From Kosakonia sacchari SP1 (lineage in GTDB: Bacteria > Pseudomonadota > Gammaproteobacteria > Enterobacterales > Enterobacteriaceae), in assembly GCF_000300455.3 (NCBI RefSeq), contig NZ_CP007215.2, positions 62,001-126,000 on the forward strand: a DNA stretch of 64,000 nucleotides, written 5' to 3'. Made by a program: the position numbers and the translations under genes. The notes under the pieces were generated by a model. The model was not told where the DNA came from, did no database searches, and worked only from the letters and a program-made list of their open reading frames with translations. Each line of letters opens with the position of its first letter. The stretch's first letter is position 1. This document shows, one piece after another, positions 25,779-38,533 of the stretch.

Positions 25779-27164
25779 TCAGTTTTTCTCTGGCGGAAAA
25801 ATCAGATTCAGTACAATCGCGGTGATCCCACCTGCAGCAATGCCGGAAGAGAGCAGGTTTTTCAGCCAGTCCGGGGCGAATTGCAGGATTTGCGGCTGCT
25901 GGGAAACACCGAGGCCCACAGCCAGCGACAGCGCGATAATCAGGATCGCACGGCGGTTCAGCGGTTCGCGGGAAACAATGCGCACACCGGATGCGGCGAT
26001 AGTACCGAACATCACCAGCGTTGCACCGCCCAGTACCGGTTCAGGCAACTGCTGTACAAAAGCGCTGACCGCCGGGAACAGGCCGAGCACCATCAGCATC
26101 ACCGCAATGAAGAAGCCGATATAGCGACTGGCAACGCCGGTCAGTTGAATAACACCATTGTTCTGGCCGAAGCAGGAGTTCGGGAAAGTGTTGAAAACAG
26201 CGGAAACAAAGGAGTTGAGGCCATTTGCCAGCACGCCGCCTTTCAGGCGTTTCATATACAGAGGTCCAGCGACGGGCTGCTCGGAAACGTCAGACGTGGC
26301 GGTGATGTCACCGATGGTTTCGAGCGAGGTGATCATAAATACCAGCATCAGCGGCAGCAGCAGGGTCCAGTCAATGCTCAGGCCGTAGTAAAGCGGCGTT
26401 GGCACCATAAAAGACGTTGCCGGTGCGCTATATGCCGGCAGCATGCCCATAAACATCGCCAGCACATAGCCAACCGCCATAGCGATCACCAGCGATGCAA
26501 TGCGAAGATACGGGTTGCGCTGGCGGTTAAGCAGAATAATCAGCCCTAAAACCACGCCTGCCAGCAGCAGGTTTTTCGGCGCGCCGAAGGTGTGGTTGCC
26601 CATCGCGGCAAAACCGCCGCCAACGGAGGTCAGCCCCACCTGGATCAGCGACAGGCCGATAATCATCACCACCACGCCGGAAACCAGCGGGGTAATAATG
26701 CGCCGCGCAAACGGCAGAATGCGGGAGACGACCATTTCAGTGCAACTGGCCAGCATCAGGGTGCCGAACAGCGCAGCCATCATCGTGGGCACGTCCGCAC
26801 CGCCGGTTTTCAGCGCGGTACCACCCATGATCAGTGGCGCAACAAAGTTAAAGCTGGTGCCCTGAATCGAGAGCAACCCGGAGCCGACCGGCCCCCATGC
26901 TTTGATCTGAATAATAGAGGCGACGCCCGAGGCGAACAGCGACATGCTGATAATGTGCTGAGTGTCCTGAGCCGGTAAACCCAACGCCTGGCAGATGAGC
27001 AGCGCGGGCGTGATAACGCCAACAAACATCGCCAGCAGGTGCTGTAACGCGGCAAACAGGGTCTGCGGCAGCGGCGGGCGATCTTCAAGGCGGTAGATCA
27101 ATTCGCTGGGTTGAGTCTGCGCAACCGGTTGCGCACTTTCTGACTCGATGGTGTTTACGGACAT
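25779..27164 (-). CDS. xanP: Xanthine permease XanP
   Basis: 461-residue inner-membrane xanthine:proton symporter of the NCS2 (nucleobase-ascorbate) family. The family signature is seen in [42 protein letters not shown] and [16 protein letters not shown], and sequence follows E. coli XanP almost throughout. ATG 27164 matches the E. coli start (MSV...); a slightly longer frame exists. A PurR-like operator overlapping the -35 is found 54-69 bp upstream. In E. coli gltS separates xanP from recG; it is missing here. Confidence 0.95.
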   Translation of the reverse strand: MSVNTIESESAQPVAQTQPSELIYRLEDRPPLPQTLFAALQHLLAMFVGVITPALLICQALGLPAQDTQHIISMSLFASGVASIIQIKAWGPVGSGLLSIQGTSFNFVAPLIMGGTALKTGGADVPTMMAALFGTLMLASCTEMVVSRILPFARRIITPLVSGVVVMIIGLSLIQVGLTSVGGGFAAMGNHTFGAPKNLLLAGVVLGLIILLNRQRNPYLRIASLVIAMAVGYVLAMFMGMLPAYSAPATSFMVPTPLYYGLSIDWTLLLPLMLVFMITSLETIGDITATSDVSEQPVAGPLYMKRLKGGVLANGLNSFVSAVFNTFPNSCFGQNNGVIQLTGVASRYIGFFIAVMLMVLGLFPAVSAFVQQLPEPVLGGATLVMFGTIAASGVRIVSREPLNRRAILIIALSLAVGLGVSQQPQILQFAPDWLKNLLSSGIAAGGITAIVLNLIFPPEKN

Positions 27165-27195
27165 CTCAAGCAATCCCCTGGATGGAAAAGCGCTG

Positions 27196-27223
27196 ATTTT
27201 ATCGGACTGTTTGGTAAAAGCAA
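27196..27223 (-). promoter_or_regulatory. Promoter of xanP
   Basis: Minus strand: -35 TTGCTT (27218-27223), 16-bp spacer, -10 TAAAAT (27196-27201), about 30 bp upstream of the xanP start. Overlapped by a PurR-like site. Confidence 0.5.
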
Positions 27224-27233
27224 ACGGTTGCTA
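27218..27233. promoter_or_regulatory. PurR-like operator in front of xanP
   Basis: AAGCAAACGGTTGCTA fits the PurR consensus ANGCAANCGNTTNCNT at every fixed position but the last. It overlaps the candidate -35, the expected place for repression of a purine transporter by PurR with hypoxanthine or guanine. Confidence 0.6.
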
Positions 27234-27289
27234 TGCTAAAAACATACTTTTCTAAGGGGTGTTCGTTTTACGGGATAAGGTTCTAAAAC

Positions 27290-29371
27290 TCAGGCGTTGG
27301 AGTAGCGTTCTGTTTCCGGCATCCAGCGGTCGATCAGCGCTTCGGCAAGCTGTGGATAACGCTCATGAATATGGCGGGCTACACGTTGTACTTCCGGGAT
27401 CATCGCCTGGTCGCGCAGCAGGTCGGCGACTTTGAATTCCGCGTTGCCGGTCTGGCGGGTACCAAGCAGTTCGCCGGGGCCGCGAATTTCCAGATCTTTT
27501 TGCGCAATCACAAAGCCATCGTTACTGTCGCGCAGTACTTGCAGACGTTTTTGCGCGGTTTTTGACAATGGGGATTTGTAGAGCAGTACGCAGTGGGAGG
27601 CCACCGCACCACGCCCAACGCGGCCACGTAGCTGGTGGAGTTGCGCAAGACCGAGCCGCTCCGGGTTTTCGATAATCATCAGGCTGGAATTTGGCACATC
27701 CACGCCCACTTCAATCACCGTGGTGGCGACCAGCAGATGCAGCTCGCCCTGTTTGAACGCCTGCATCACCGCCTGTTTTTCTGCTGGTTTCATGCGGCCA
27801 TGCACCAGGCCAACATTCAGCTCCGGCAACGCCAGTTTTAGCTCTTCCCAGGTCGCTTCCGCCGCTTGCGCTTCCAGCAGGTCGGACTCTTCAATCAGTG
27901 TACAAACCCAGTAGGCCTGGCGGCCTTCGCTGGTGCAGGCGCTGCGCACGCGGTCGATAATCTCGTTGCGGCGCGTATCCGGAATGGCGACGGTAGTGAC
28001 CGGTGTACGGCCCGGCGGCAGTTCGTCGATCACCGAGGTGTCGAGATCGGCGTAGGCGGTCATCGCCAGCGTGCGCGGGATCGGTGTTGCCGTCATGATC
28101 AACTGATGCGGGTGAAAACCCTGCTGCTGACCTTTTTCCCACAGCGCCAGCCGCTGGTGAACGCCAAAGCGGTGCTGTTCGTCGATAATCACCAGAGCAA
28201 GGCCGTTAAACTGCACCTGTTCCTGGAAAATGGCATGGGTGCCCACCACCATTTGTACCTGACCGCTGGCAATCGCCTCTTGCTGTGCCTGGCGCGCTTT
28301 GCCTTTTTGCTTACCCGCCAGCCAGCCCACTTCCACGCCAAGCGGCGCGAACCAGGTGCGGAAATTGTTAGCGTGCTGCTCTGCCAGCAGTTCGGTGGGA
28401 GCCATCATCGCCACTTGTTTTCCATTGGCAATCGCCCGCAGCGCTGCCAGTGCTGCAACCAGCGTTTTACCAGAGCCCACATCGCCCTGCACCAGGCGCA
28501 TCATTGGCATATCCAGCGCCATATCGCGCTCGATCTCGGTGACCACGCGCGTTTGTGCGCCGGTTGGTTTAAACGGCAGCGACGCCAGCAGGCGGTTTTT
28601 CAGTTCATCTCTGGCGCTGAGTGGTTGCGCATGATAACGCTGCGCACCGGCGCGCAACGCCAGCATGCTGAGGTTGTGCGCCAGTAATTCTTCAAGGATC
28701 AAACGGCGCTGCGCCGGGTGCTGCCCGCTTTCCAGATCGCTTAATTGCAGTGACGGCGGCGGGCGATGCAGCGTATGCAGCGCTTCTGGCAGGCTCATCA
28801 TGCCTTGTGCCAGCTCCGGCGGCAGCAGTTCGCTGATGGCGCACGTCGCCAGTAATTCCAGCGCCTGGTCGGTGAGCTTGCGCAGTGTCGCTTGTTTGAT
28901 GCCTTCGGTGGTGGGGTAAACCGGCGTCAGGGTTTCCTGCAATTCCGGGGTGCTGAGATCGCCCTGCACGCGGTATTCGGGATGGATCATCTCCGCGCCA
29001 TACTTCCCGCGTTTCGCTTCCCCGTAGGCCAGCACACGGCGGCCAGTGGCGAGGCTATTTTTCATCGCCGCGTTGAAGTTAAAAAAGCGCATCGTGAGAA
29101 TGCCCGTGCCGTCACTAATCTGGCAGGTCATCATCCGGCGCCCGCCGAAGGTGATATTACAGTTCAACACCTCGCCTTCCACCGTGGCGTAAACGCCTGG
29201 TAGCAGGTCGGCAATTGGGTAAAGCTGGGTACGATCTTCGTAGCGTAACGGGAGATGAAGCAGGAGATCCTGAACGGTATGCAGGCCGATTTTCGCCAGC
29301 TTGCTGCTCTGCGCCGCGCCGACACCGGTCAGCGAACTTAATGGCACCGCATCGAGCAGCTTACCTTTCAT
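27290..29371 (-). CDS. recG: ATP-dependent DNA helicase RecG
   Basis: 693-residue SF2 helicase that remodels stalled forks, R-loops and Holliday junctions. An N-terminal wedge/OB domain (about residues 1-180) precedes the helicase: Walker A GDVGSGKT at about 297, DEQH-type Walker B (IIDEQHRFG) at about 396, and motif VI QLRGRVGRG near 575. The C-terminal tail is intact. Three bases separate its start from the trmH stop, so it is co-transcribed with spoT-trmH as in E. coli. Confidence 0.97.
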   Translation of the reverse strand: MKGKLLDAVPLSSLTGVGAAQSSKLAKIGLHTVQDLLLHLPLRYEDRTQLYPIADLLPGVYATVEGEVLNCNITFGGRRMMTCQISDGTGILTMRFFNFNAAMKNSLATGRRVLAYGEAKRGKYGAEMIHPEYRVQGDLSTPELQETLTPVYPTTEGIKQATLRKLTDQALELLATCAISELLPPELAQGMMSLPEALHTLHRPPPSLQLSDLESGQHPAQRRLILEELLAHNLSMLALRAGAQRYHAQPLSARDELKNRLLASLPFKPTGAQTRVVTEIERDMALDMPMMRLVQGDVGSGKTLVAALAALRAIANGKQVAMMAPTELLAEQHANNFRTWFAPLGVEVGWLAGKQKGKARQAQQEAIASGQVQMVVGTHAIFQEQVQFNGLALVIIDEQHRFGVHQRLALWEKGQQQGFHPHQLIMTATPIPRTLAMTAYADLDTSVIDELPPGRTPVTTVAIPDTRRNEIIDRVRSACTSEGRQAYWVCTLIEESDLLEAQAAEATWEELKLALPELNVGLVHGRMKPAEKQAVMQAFKQGELHLLVATTVIEVGVDVPNSSLMIIENPERLGLAQLHQLRGRVGRGAVASHCVLLYKSPLSKTAQKRLQVLRDSNDGFVIAQKDLEIRGPGELLGTRQTGNAEFKVADLLRDQAMIPEVQRVARHIHERYPQLAEALIDRWMPETERYSNA

Positions 29372-29374
29372 CGG

Positions 29375-30064
29375 TTATCCCGCCGCCTGCATGATTGCCC
29401 ACCACGTCGGGTCGGCTTCGATTTGGCCTTCCGTATTAACGTGAGGGTAAGGCAGGCCCTTGCGTTTCGCGACTCTCGCCAGCACCGGGTAGCCACCCTC
29501 AAACAGCAGACGTTGCTGAACTTCATCCGGCAACATGCTGTTTTCACGTTCATACATACCTGCGTTTTGCCGCTGGCGTTGCGCTTCGTAAAGGATCAAG
29601 GCGGATGCCACAGAAACATTCAGTGATTGCACCATGCCAGTCATCGGGATAATGATGTCCCGATCCGCCAGATCCAGCGCTTCCTGAGTGATCCCGGTTT
29701 TCTCCTGGCCCATCAGAATGCAGGTCGGGCGAGTGTAATCGATCTCGCGAAAATCAACGGCGTTATCAGACAGATGGGTTGCGAGGATTTGCATGCCGCG
29801 CGCTTTCAGCACGCTGACGGCATCGCCAATGGTGCGGTGGGTTTTCACTTCCACCCAACTATTGCTGCCCGCAGCAGACGAGGCCATGGTGCGCATGCGG
29901 TTACCCGGCCAGACAGCGTGAACTTCATGCACGCCAACGGCGTCCGCGGTGCGGATAATGGCGGAGACGTTATGAGGCTTGTGAACCTGCTCCATGCAGA
30001 CCGTCAGATCCGGCTGACGCCTGGCGAGCATCTCGCGGATACGCGCATAACGTTGAGAATTCAT
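29375..30064 (-). CDS. trmH: tRNA (guanosine-18-2'-O)-methyltransferase TrmH
   Basis: 229-residue SPOUT-class SAM-dependent methyltransferase that forms Gm18 in the D-loop of tRNAs. The three SPOUT motifs are visible: NVSAIIRTADAVG (Asn, Arg), ILMGQEKTGIT, and the knot motif IPMTGMVQSLNVSVASALIL. Length equals the E. coli enzyme. The gene lies between spoT and recG with a gap of only a few bases on each side. Confidence 0.96.
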   Translation of the reverse strand: MNSQRYARIREMLARRQPDLTVCMEQVHKPHNVSAIIRTADAVGVHEVHAVWPGNRMRTMASSAAGSNSWVEVKTHRTIGDAVSVLKARGMQILATHLSDNAVDFREIDYTRPTCILMGQEKTGITQEALDLADRDIIIPMTGMVQSLNVSVASALILYEAQRQRQNAGMYERENSMLPDEVQQRLLFEGGYPVLARVAKRKGLPYPHVNTEGQIEADPTWWAIMQAAG

Positions 30065-30068
30065 AAAG

Positions 30069-32186
30069 TTAGTTTCGGTTGCGGGTGACTTTTATCACAT
30101 CCGGCATCACGCGGATTTTGCGCATGATATTCGCCAGATGGACGCGATCGCGCGCCGTCAGACGGATGAACGCGCTGTAGACGCGACCATCTTTTTCTTC
30201 AGTATTCAGGCTTTGAATATTCGAAGAGGCCGTATTTATCGCTGCCGTCAGGTTCGCCAGTGCGCCCTGATGGTTGAACATATCCACCTTGATCTCGGTG
30301 ATAAATTCCTGCGCGGTCTCTTTGTCCCACTCGACAGCCATGAACTTCTCTGGCTCTTTCTGGTAGCCACGAATGTTGCGGCAGGACTCATGGTGAATAA
30401 CCAGCCCTTTGCCGGGACTGACGTGCGCGACAATTGGGTCACCAGGAATGGGACGACAGCATTTTGCAAAGGTGATCAGTACGCCGTCTGCGCCTTTAAT
30501 CGGCAGATGACCACCGTTTGCGCCAGCCGGTGCTTGCGTGCTTTGCACGGCTTCCCCTTGCTGCAGGTTTTTCGCAACCACGACGCTCATGGCGTTGCCG
30601 AGGCCGATTTCTGCCAGCAAATCATCGAGCGAGGCGAGCTTCATGCGATCCAGCTCGCGCTGCACATGTTCCGGCGGAATTTCTGCCAGTTTGCGGCTTC
30701 CGCCCAGCGCGTGATTCAGCAGACGGCGGCCGAGGCTCACCGAGTCGTCACGCTTGAGGTTTTTCAGCATCTGACGGATTTTGGCGCGTGCTTTCGAGCT
30801 GACGACAAAGTTCAGCCATGCGGCATTTGGGCGTGCGCCCGGTGCGGTGATAATTTCTACCGTCTGGCCGCTGGAGAGCGACTGCGACAGCGGATACGGC
30901 TGGCGGTCGACGCGCGCGCCAACGCAGGCATGGCCGATATCCGTGTGCACCGCATAGGCGAAATCCACCGGCGTGGCGCCAGCGGGCAGCTCGACAATAC
31001 GGCCTTCCGGGGTGAAAACATAAATCTCATCGGGGAAGAGATCAGATTTAACGCTCTCGATAAATTCAAACGAACTACCGGCGCTCTGTTGCAGCTCCAG
31101 CAGGCTTTGCATCCAGCGCTGGGCGCGGATTTGCGCGGTGGTGCTGCTTTCGCCATGCTCTTTATATGCCCAGTGCGCGGCAACCCCCATCTCTGCCATC
31201 TGATCCATATCTTCGGTACGGATCTGCACCTCAACCGGCACGCCATGCGGGCCAATCATTGAGGTGTGCAGAGATTGATAGCCGTTCGCCTTGGGGATAG
31301 CGATATAGTCTTTCACGCGGCCAGGACGCGGCTTGTACAAGCTGTGCATCTGGCCCAGAACGCGATAACAGGTATCCAAATCGTGAACAATCACGCGGAA
31401 GGCGTAGATATCCATAATCGAGTGGAAACGCTGCTCTTTCAGCACCATTTTGCAGTAGATCGAGTACAGGTGCTTTTCGCGACCGCTAACGCGGCAGGGA
31501 ATACCCGCTTCCTGTAAACGCCCTTCGATTTCTGAGAGGATTTTTTGAATCATCTCTTTACGGTTGCCACGCGCGGCTTTCACCACTTCTTTAATAACGC
31601 GGTAGCGATTTGGATACAGCGCCTCAAAACCCAGCTCTTCGAGTTCGGTTTTGATGTGATGGATACCCAAACGGTGCGCCAGCGGACTGTAGATTTCGAG
31701 GGTTTCACGGGCGATGCGGCGACGCTTGTCCGGGCGAAGAGAGCCCAGCGTGCGCATGTTATGAGTGCGGTCGGCAAGTTTGATAAGAATGACGCGGATG
31801 TCCTGCACCATCGCCATAATCATCTTGCGAAAGTTTTCGGCCTGCGCTTCTTTCTTATCCTGAAACTTGAGCTTATCAAGTTTCGACACCCCTTCCACCA
31901 GCTCGGCAACGCTTTTGCCAAACAGCTGTTCCATATCCTGGTAGGTGGCGGGGGTATCTTCAATCACGTCATGCAATAGTGCAGCCATCAGCGTTTCGTG
32001 GTCGAGTTTCATCTCGGCCAGAATGCAGGCTACCGCTACAGGGTGCGTGATATAAGGTTCACCGCTTGAACGTGTCTGGCCCTCGTGAGCGTCACGTGCA
32101 ACGAGATACGCCTGCCTGAGACGTTTGATTTGATCTTCAGGCAGATAGTGTTGAATCAGCTGATTCAGGCTTTCAAACAGATACAA
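30069..32186 (-). CDS. spoT: Bifunctional (p)ppGpp synthetase/hydrolase SpoT
   Basis: 705-residue cytoplasmic enzyme that hydrolyses and weakly makes (p)ppGpp under carbon, iron, fatty-acid or phosphate starvation. Domains in order: HD hydrolase with HDVIEDTP and RTHNMRTLG (about residues 45-150), RelA-type synthetase (about 240-340), TGS domain (about 385-445, VFTPEGRIVELPAGATPVDFAYAVHT), helical region and C-terminal ACT domain (about 625-705). The HD residues are intact, as needed for hydrolase activity. In operon rpoZ-spoT-trmH-recG. Confidence 0.97.
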   Translation of the reverse strand: MYLFESLNQLIQHYLPEDQIKRLRQAYLVARDAHEGQTRSSGEPYITHPVAVACILAEMKLDHETLMAALLHDVIEDTPATYQDMEQLFGKSVAELVEGVSKLDKLKFQDKKEAQAENFRKMIMAMVQDIRVILIKLADRTHNMRTLGSLRPDKRRRIARETLEIYSPLAHRLGIHHIKTELEELGFEALYPNRYRVIKEVVKAARGNRKEMIQKILSEIEGRLQEAGIPCRVSGREKHLYSIYCKMVLKEQRFHSIMDIYAFRVIVHDLDTCYRVLGQMHSLYKPRPGRVKDYIAIPKANGYQSLHTSMIGPHGVPVEVQIRTEDMDQMAEMGVAAHWAYKEHGESSTTAQIRAQRWMQSLLELQQSAGSSFEFIESVKSDLFPDEIYVFTPEGRIVELPAGATPVDFAYAVHTDIGHACVGARVDRQPYPLSQSLSSGQTVEIITAPGARPNAAWLNFVVSSKARAKIRQMLKNLKRDDSVSLGRRLLNHALGGSRKLAEIPPEHVQRELDRMKLASLDDLLAEIGLGNAMSVVVAKNLQQGEAVQSTQAPAGANGGHLPIKGADGVLITFAKCCRPIPGDPIVAHVSPGKGLVIHHESCRNIRGYQKEPEKFMAVEWDKETAQEFITEIKVDMFNHQGALANLTAAINTASSNIQSLNTEEKDGRVYSAFIRLTARDRVHLANIMRKIRVMPDVIKVTRNRN

Positions 32187-32204
32187 GGGTGACCTGCAGG
32201 TTAA

Positions 32205-32480
32205 TTAACGACGACCTTCAGCAATGGCGGTTACGGCCTGCAGTTCTGCGGCTTCCTGCTCTTGCTGTTCCTGGCGCTCACGGACGTCGAGGATCTGGTT
32301 GTTGATCAGACCTTCTTCGATTTCGCGCAGCGCGATAACGGTGGTTTTATCGTTTTCTTCCGGGACTAACGGATCTTTACCGCCAACCTGCATCTGACGA
32401 GCGCGACGCGCGGCGACCAGCACCAGGTCAAAACGGTTACCAACTTTCTCTACAGCGTCCTGAACAGTTACGCGTGCCAT
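32205..32480 (-). CDS. rpoZ: RNA polymerase omega subunit
   Basis: 91 residues, the full E. coli length. It binds the beta' subunit and forms part of ppGpp site 1 on RNA polymerase, which gives a functional link to spoT 18 bp downstream. Sequence [29 protein letters not shown] is the typical omega N-terminus. gmk lies upstream on the same strand. Confidence 0.97.
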   Translation of the reverse strand: MARVTVQDAVEKVGNRFDLVLVAARRARQMQVGGKDPLVPEENDKTTVIALREIEEGLINNQILDVRERQEQQEQEAAELQAVTAIAEGRR

Positions 32481-32534
32481 ACTTAAAATGCTCCACAGGT
32501 GAAGAAATGACTGGGCATGATACTGAAACCAGGC

Positions 32535-33290
<756 letters not shown>

Positions 33291-33319
33291 TTATTTGCAA
33301 ATTTTCACAGCGGCAGTGA

Positions 33320-35706
<2,387 letters not shown>

Positions 35707-35931
35707 GCGCTCCCCCGTAAATCAGAAGCGGCAGGGTAGCCGATTTATACACAGGCATACGATTGAGATTTTCTAAGGAGCGTTGTTTTGGATAACTTTA
35801 TCTAATGCGTTATTCGGGATTAGAATGTAGTTATATGTATGATTTTTAAATTTAAATAGAAAGATAGATGGCGAGTGAACGGCAGCGATTAATGAAATTA
35901 AGCATAAGTTAATTAGTGGCTGCATGATAAA

Positions 35932-35955
35932 TAAAAAGGCCCCATTGGGCCTTTT
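35932..35955 (-). terminator. Rho-independent terminator of yicC
   Basis: AAAAGGCCC pairs with GGGCCTTTT across CATT, and on the minus strand a T run follows. It sits 19 bp past the yicC stop. Confidence 0.8.
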
Positions 35956-35973
35956 CAATGTACTGCAGAGAGA

Positions 35974-36837
35974 TTACTCGATGTTCTGGATCTGCTCGCG
36001 CATTTGCTCAATCAGGACTTTGAGCTCGATAGCGGAGTTCGTCACCTCTGCGTTAATCGACTTGGAGGCCAGCGTGTTCGACTCACGGTTGAACTCCTGC
36101 ATCATAAAGTCGAGACGGCGGCCAACCGCTTCTTTTTTCTTCAGAATGTTGTAGGTTTCTTTAACATGCGCTTCAAGGCGATCCAGCTCTTCGGCGACAT
36201 CGATGCGCTGCGCCATCAGCACCAGTTCTTGTTCAAGGCGGTTATTCTCAAGCTGCACCTGCGCTTCTTCCAGCTTGGCGACCAGGCGCTCGCGCTGCCA
36301 TTGCAGGATTTCTGGCATATGAGCGCGGACTTTGCTGACTTCGGTGCTCACGCCTTCCAGACGCTGTTCAATCAGCCCTTTCAGCGCCTGACCTTCAGTT
36401 TCTCGGGCGACGATAAAATCATCCAGCGCGCCGTCAAGTGCGGCGAGGATCTGCGCGGCGATGGCGTCCAGATCCTGTTCTTGCGCAGCCATAACGCCAG
36501 GCCAGCGCAGAATATCAACCGGGTTGATTTCCCCTTCATCGCTCTGCATTTTGACCCAGTTCGCCGCATTCACCAGCTGTTTAGCCAGTTTTTCGTTCAG
36601 GATCAGTTCGCCCTGCGCATTGGCATCAGGCTCAAAACGGAGATTACACTCCACTTTACCGCGCGTCAGACGGTTACGGAGACGTTCACGGACAACCGGC
36701 TCGAGGCTGCGAAATTGCTCCGGCAGACGGAAGTAAGTTTCCAGATAACGCTGGTTAACCGAGCGCAGTTCCCAAGAGGCAGAGCCCCATTCACCCTTGA
36801 TTTCACGCCGGGCATAGGCGGTCATACTGCGGATCAT
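35974..36837 (-). CDS. yicC: Endoribonuclease YicC
   Basis: 287-residue YicC-family protein, identical in length to the E. coli one, which was shown to act as an endoribonuclease and to affect degradation of the small RNA RyhB. The family start MIRSMTAYARREIKGEWG and the C-terminal segment VGRRLDFMMQEFNRESNTLASKS are conserved. The middle is strongly helical. It is divergent from rph, as in most gammaproteobacteria. Confidence 0.95.
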   Translation of the reverse strand: MIRSMTAYARREIKGEWGSASWELRSVNQRYLETYFRLPEQFRSLEPVVRERLRNRLTRGKVECNLRFEPDANAQGELILNEKLAKQLVNAANWVKMQSDEGEINPVDILRWPGVMAAQEQDLDAIAAQILAALDGALDDFIVARETEGQALKGLIEQRLEGVSTEVSKVRAHMPEILQWQRERLVAKLEEAQVQLENNRLEQELVLMAQRIDVAEELDRLEAHVKETYNILKKKEAVGRRLDFMMQEFNRESNTLASKSINAEVTNSAIELKVLIEQMREQIQNIE

Positions 36838-36959
36838 AGACGTTCCCGTTTTCAAAGAGAGATGCGGGGATTATAGCTTTCGTGGCCTTATCAGGATAGG
36901 AATAACCTTGGTAAGCCAGTATAATGCGCAGCCACATTCGATAAGCCGGAGAAATTATC

Positions 36960-37676
36960 ATGCGTCCAGCAGGCCGTAGCGCCAACCAGGTGCGCCCCGT
37001 CACCCTGACTCGTAATTACACAAAACACGCAGAAGGCTCCGTGCTGGTTGAATTTGGTGATACCAAAGTGCTGTGCACTGCGTCCATCGAAGAGGGCGTT
37101 CCGCGCTTTCTGAAAGGTCAGGGCCAGGGCTGGATCACCGCCGAATATGGCATGCTGCCGCGTTCGACCCACACCCGTAACGCGCGTGAAGCCGCGAAAG
37201 GCAAACAGGGCGGGCGTACCATGGAAATTCAGCGTCTTATCGCGCGTGCGCTGCGTGCAGCGGTTGATTTGAACGCGCTGGGCGAATTCACCATTACGCT
37301 TGACTGCGACGTCATTCAGGCCGATGGCGGCACGCGTACTGCATCAATTACCGGCGCGTGTGTTGCGCTGGCGGATGCGCTGAACAAACTGGTTGCCGCC
37401 GGTAAGCTGAAAACTAACCCGATGAAAGGCATGGTTGCAGCGGTTTCCGTGGGTATTGTTAATGGCGAAGCCGTTTGTGATCTTGAATATGTGGAAGACT
37501 CCGCAGCTGAAACCGACATGAACGTGGTGATGACTGAAGACGGTCGCATGATTGAAGTTCAGGGTACGGCGGAAGGCGAGCCTTTCTCCCATGAAGAGTT
37601 ACTCACCCTGCTGGCGCTGGCCAGAGGGGGGATCGAATCGATTATCGCGACGCAGAAGGCGGCGCTAGAGAATTAA
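36960..37676 (+). CDS. rph: Ribonuclease PH (intact)
   Basis: 238-residue phosphorolytic 3'-5' exoribonuclease that trims tRNA 3' ends. Start [20 protein letters not shown] and phosphate-binding residues in [18 protein letters not shown] are present, and the C-terminus [16 protein letters not shown] is full length. E. coli K-12 MG1655 has a frameshift here that lowers pyrE expression; this copy is intact. It leads into the rph-pyrE attenuator. Confidence 0.97.
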   Translation: MRPAGRSANQVRPVTLTRNYTKHAEGSVLVEFGDTKVLCTASIEEGVPRFLKGQGQGWITAEYGMLPRSTHTRNAREAAKGKQGGRTMEIQRLIARALRAAVDLNALGEFTITLDCDVIQADGGTRTASITGACVALADALNKLVAAGKLKTNPMKGMVAAVSVGIVNGEAVCDLEYVEDSAAETDMNVVMTEDGRMIEVQGTAEGEPFSHEELLTLLALARGGIESIIATQKAALEN

Positions 37677-37682
37677 TTTTAA

Positions 37683-37709
37683 GGGCGACTGATGAGTCGC
37701 CCTTTTTTT
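37683..37709 (+). terminator. rph-pyrE attenuator
   Basis: GGGCGACT-GATG-AGTCGCCC followed by seven T residues, 7 bp past the rph stop. In E. coli this intrinsic terminator controls pyrE by UTP-sensitive coupling of transcription and translation of the end of rph; position and intact rph stop suit the same mechanism here. Confidence 0.9.
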
Positions 37710-37858
37710 GCGCTTTATACTTCACGCGGTTTCTTTGTCGGCTGCCGCACGTCATGCTTGCGCTATTCTCCAGGTGTGGCTTATGTGGTCTGCGCGAGGT
37801 CGCGCGACGTATTTTGCGTAATCTGTGAATAATGAAAAGTGAGATGAGGAGCGGATCC

Positions 37859-38500
37859 ATGAAAGCGTATCAGCGTCAGTTTATTGAATTTGCGCTTAAC
37901 AAGCAGGTACTGAAGTTTGGCGATTTCACGCTGAAATCCGGGCGCAAAAGCCCCTATTTCTTCAACGCCGGGCTGTTTAATACCGGGCGCGATCTGGCTC
38001 TGTTAGGGCGTTTTTACGCCGAAGCGCTGGTGGATTCCGGTATCGATTTTGATCTGCTGTTTGGCCCGGCTTACAAAGGTATTCCTATCGCGACCACCAC
38101 GGCCGTAGCGCTGGCAGAACACCACGAGCGCGATGTGCCTTATTGCTTTAACCGTAAAGAAGCCAAAACCCACGGCGAAGGCGGCAATCTGGTGGGCAGC
38201 GCGTTGCAGGGTCGTGTCATGCTGGTGGATGACGTAATCACCGCCGGAACGGCGATTCGCGAATCGATGGAGATTATCCAGGCGAATGGCGCAACGCTTG
38301 CTGGCGTGCTGATTTCTCTGGATCGGCAGGAGCGCGGTCGCGGTGATATTTCGGCAATTCAGGAAGTAGAACGCGATTATGGCTGCAACGTGATTGCGAT
38401 TGTTACACTCAAAGAATTGATTGCCTACCTGGAAGAGAAACCAGAGATGGCCGATCACCTGGCCGCTGTGCGCGCCTACCGCGAGCAGTACGGCGTTTAA
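37859..38500 (+). CDS. pyrE: Orotate phosphoribosyltransferase
   Basis: 213-residue enzyme of de novo pyrimidine synthesis that joins orotate to PRPP, giving orotidine monophosphate. The PRPP motif [13 protein letters not shown] is at about residues 120-132; the flexible loop [11 protein letters not shown] (about 100-110) and the N-terminal [20 protein letters not shown]-like segment are typical. ATG 37859 follows GAGGAGCGGATCC. It lies about 180 bp past the rph stop, behind the attenuator. Confidence 0.97.
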   Translation: MKAYQRQFIEFALNKQVLKFGDFTLKSGRKSPYFFNAGLFNTGRDLALLGRFYAEALVDSGIDFDLLFGPAYKGIPIATTTAVALAEHHERDVPYCFNRKEAKTHGEGGNLVGSALQGRVMLVDDVITAGTAIRESMEIIQANGATLAGVLISLDRQERGRGDISAIQEVERDYGCNVIAIVTLKELIAYLEEKPEMADHLAAVRAYREQYGV

Positions 38501-38533
38501 ATGTGTTCCCGGCAGGCGACTGCCGGGTCCGTT

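Noticed and set aside
35773-35958. 61-codon minus-strand frame in the yicG-yicC gap
   Set aside because: It runs through the yicC terminator, is very AT-rich and has no ribosome binding site.
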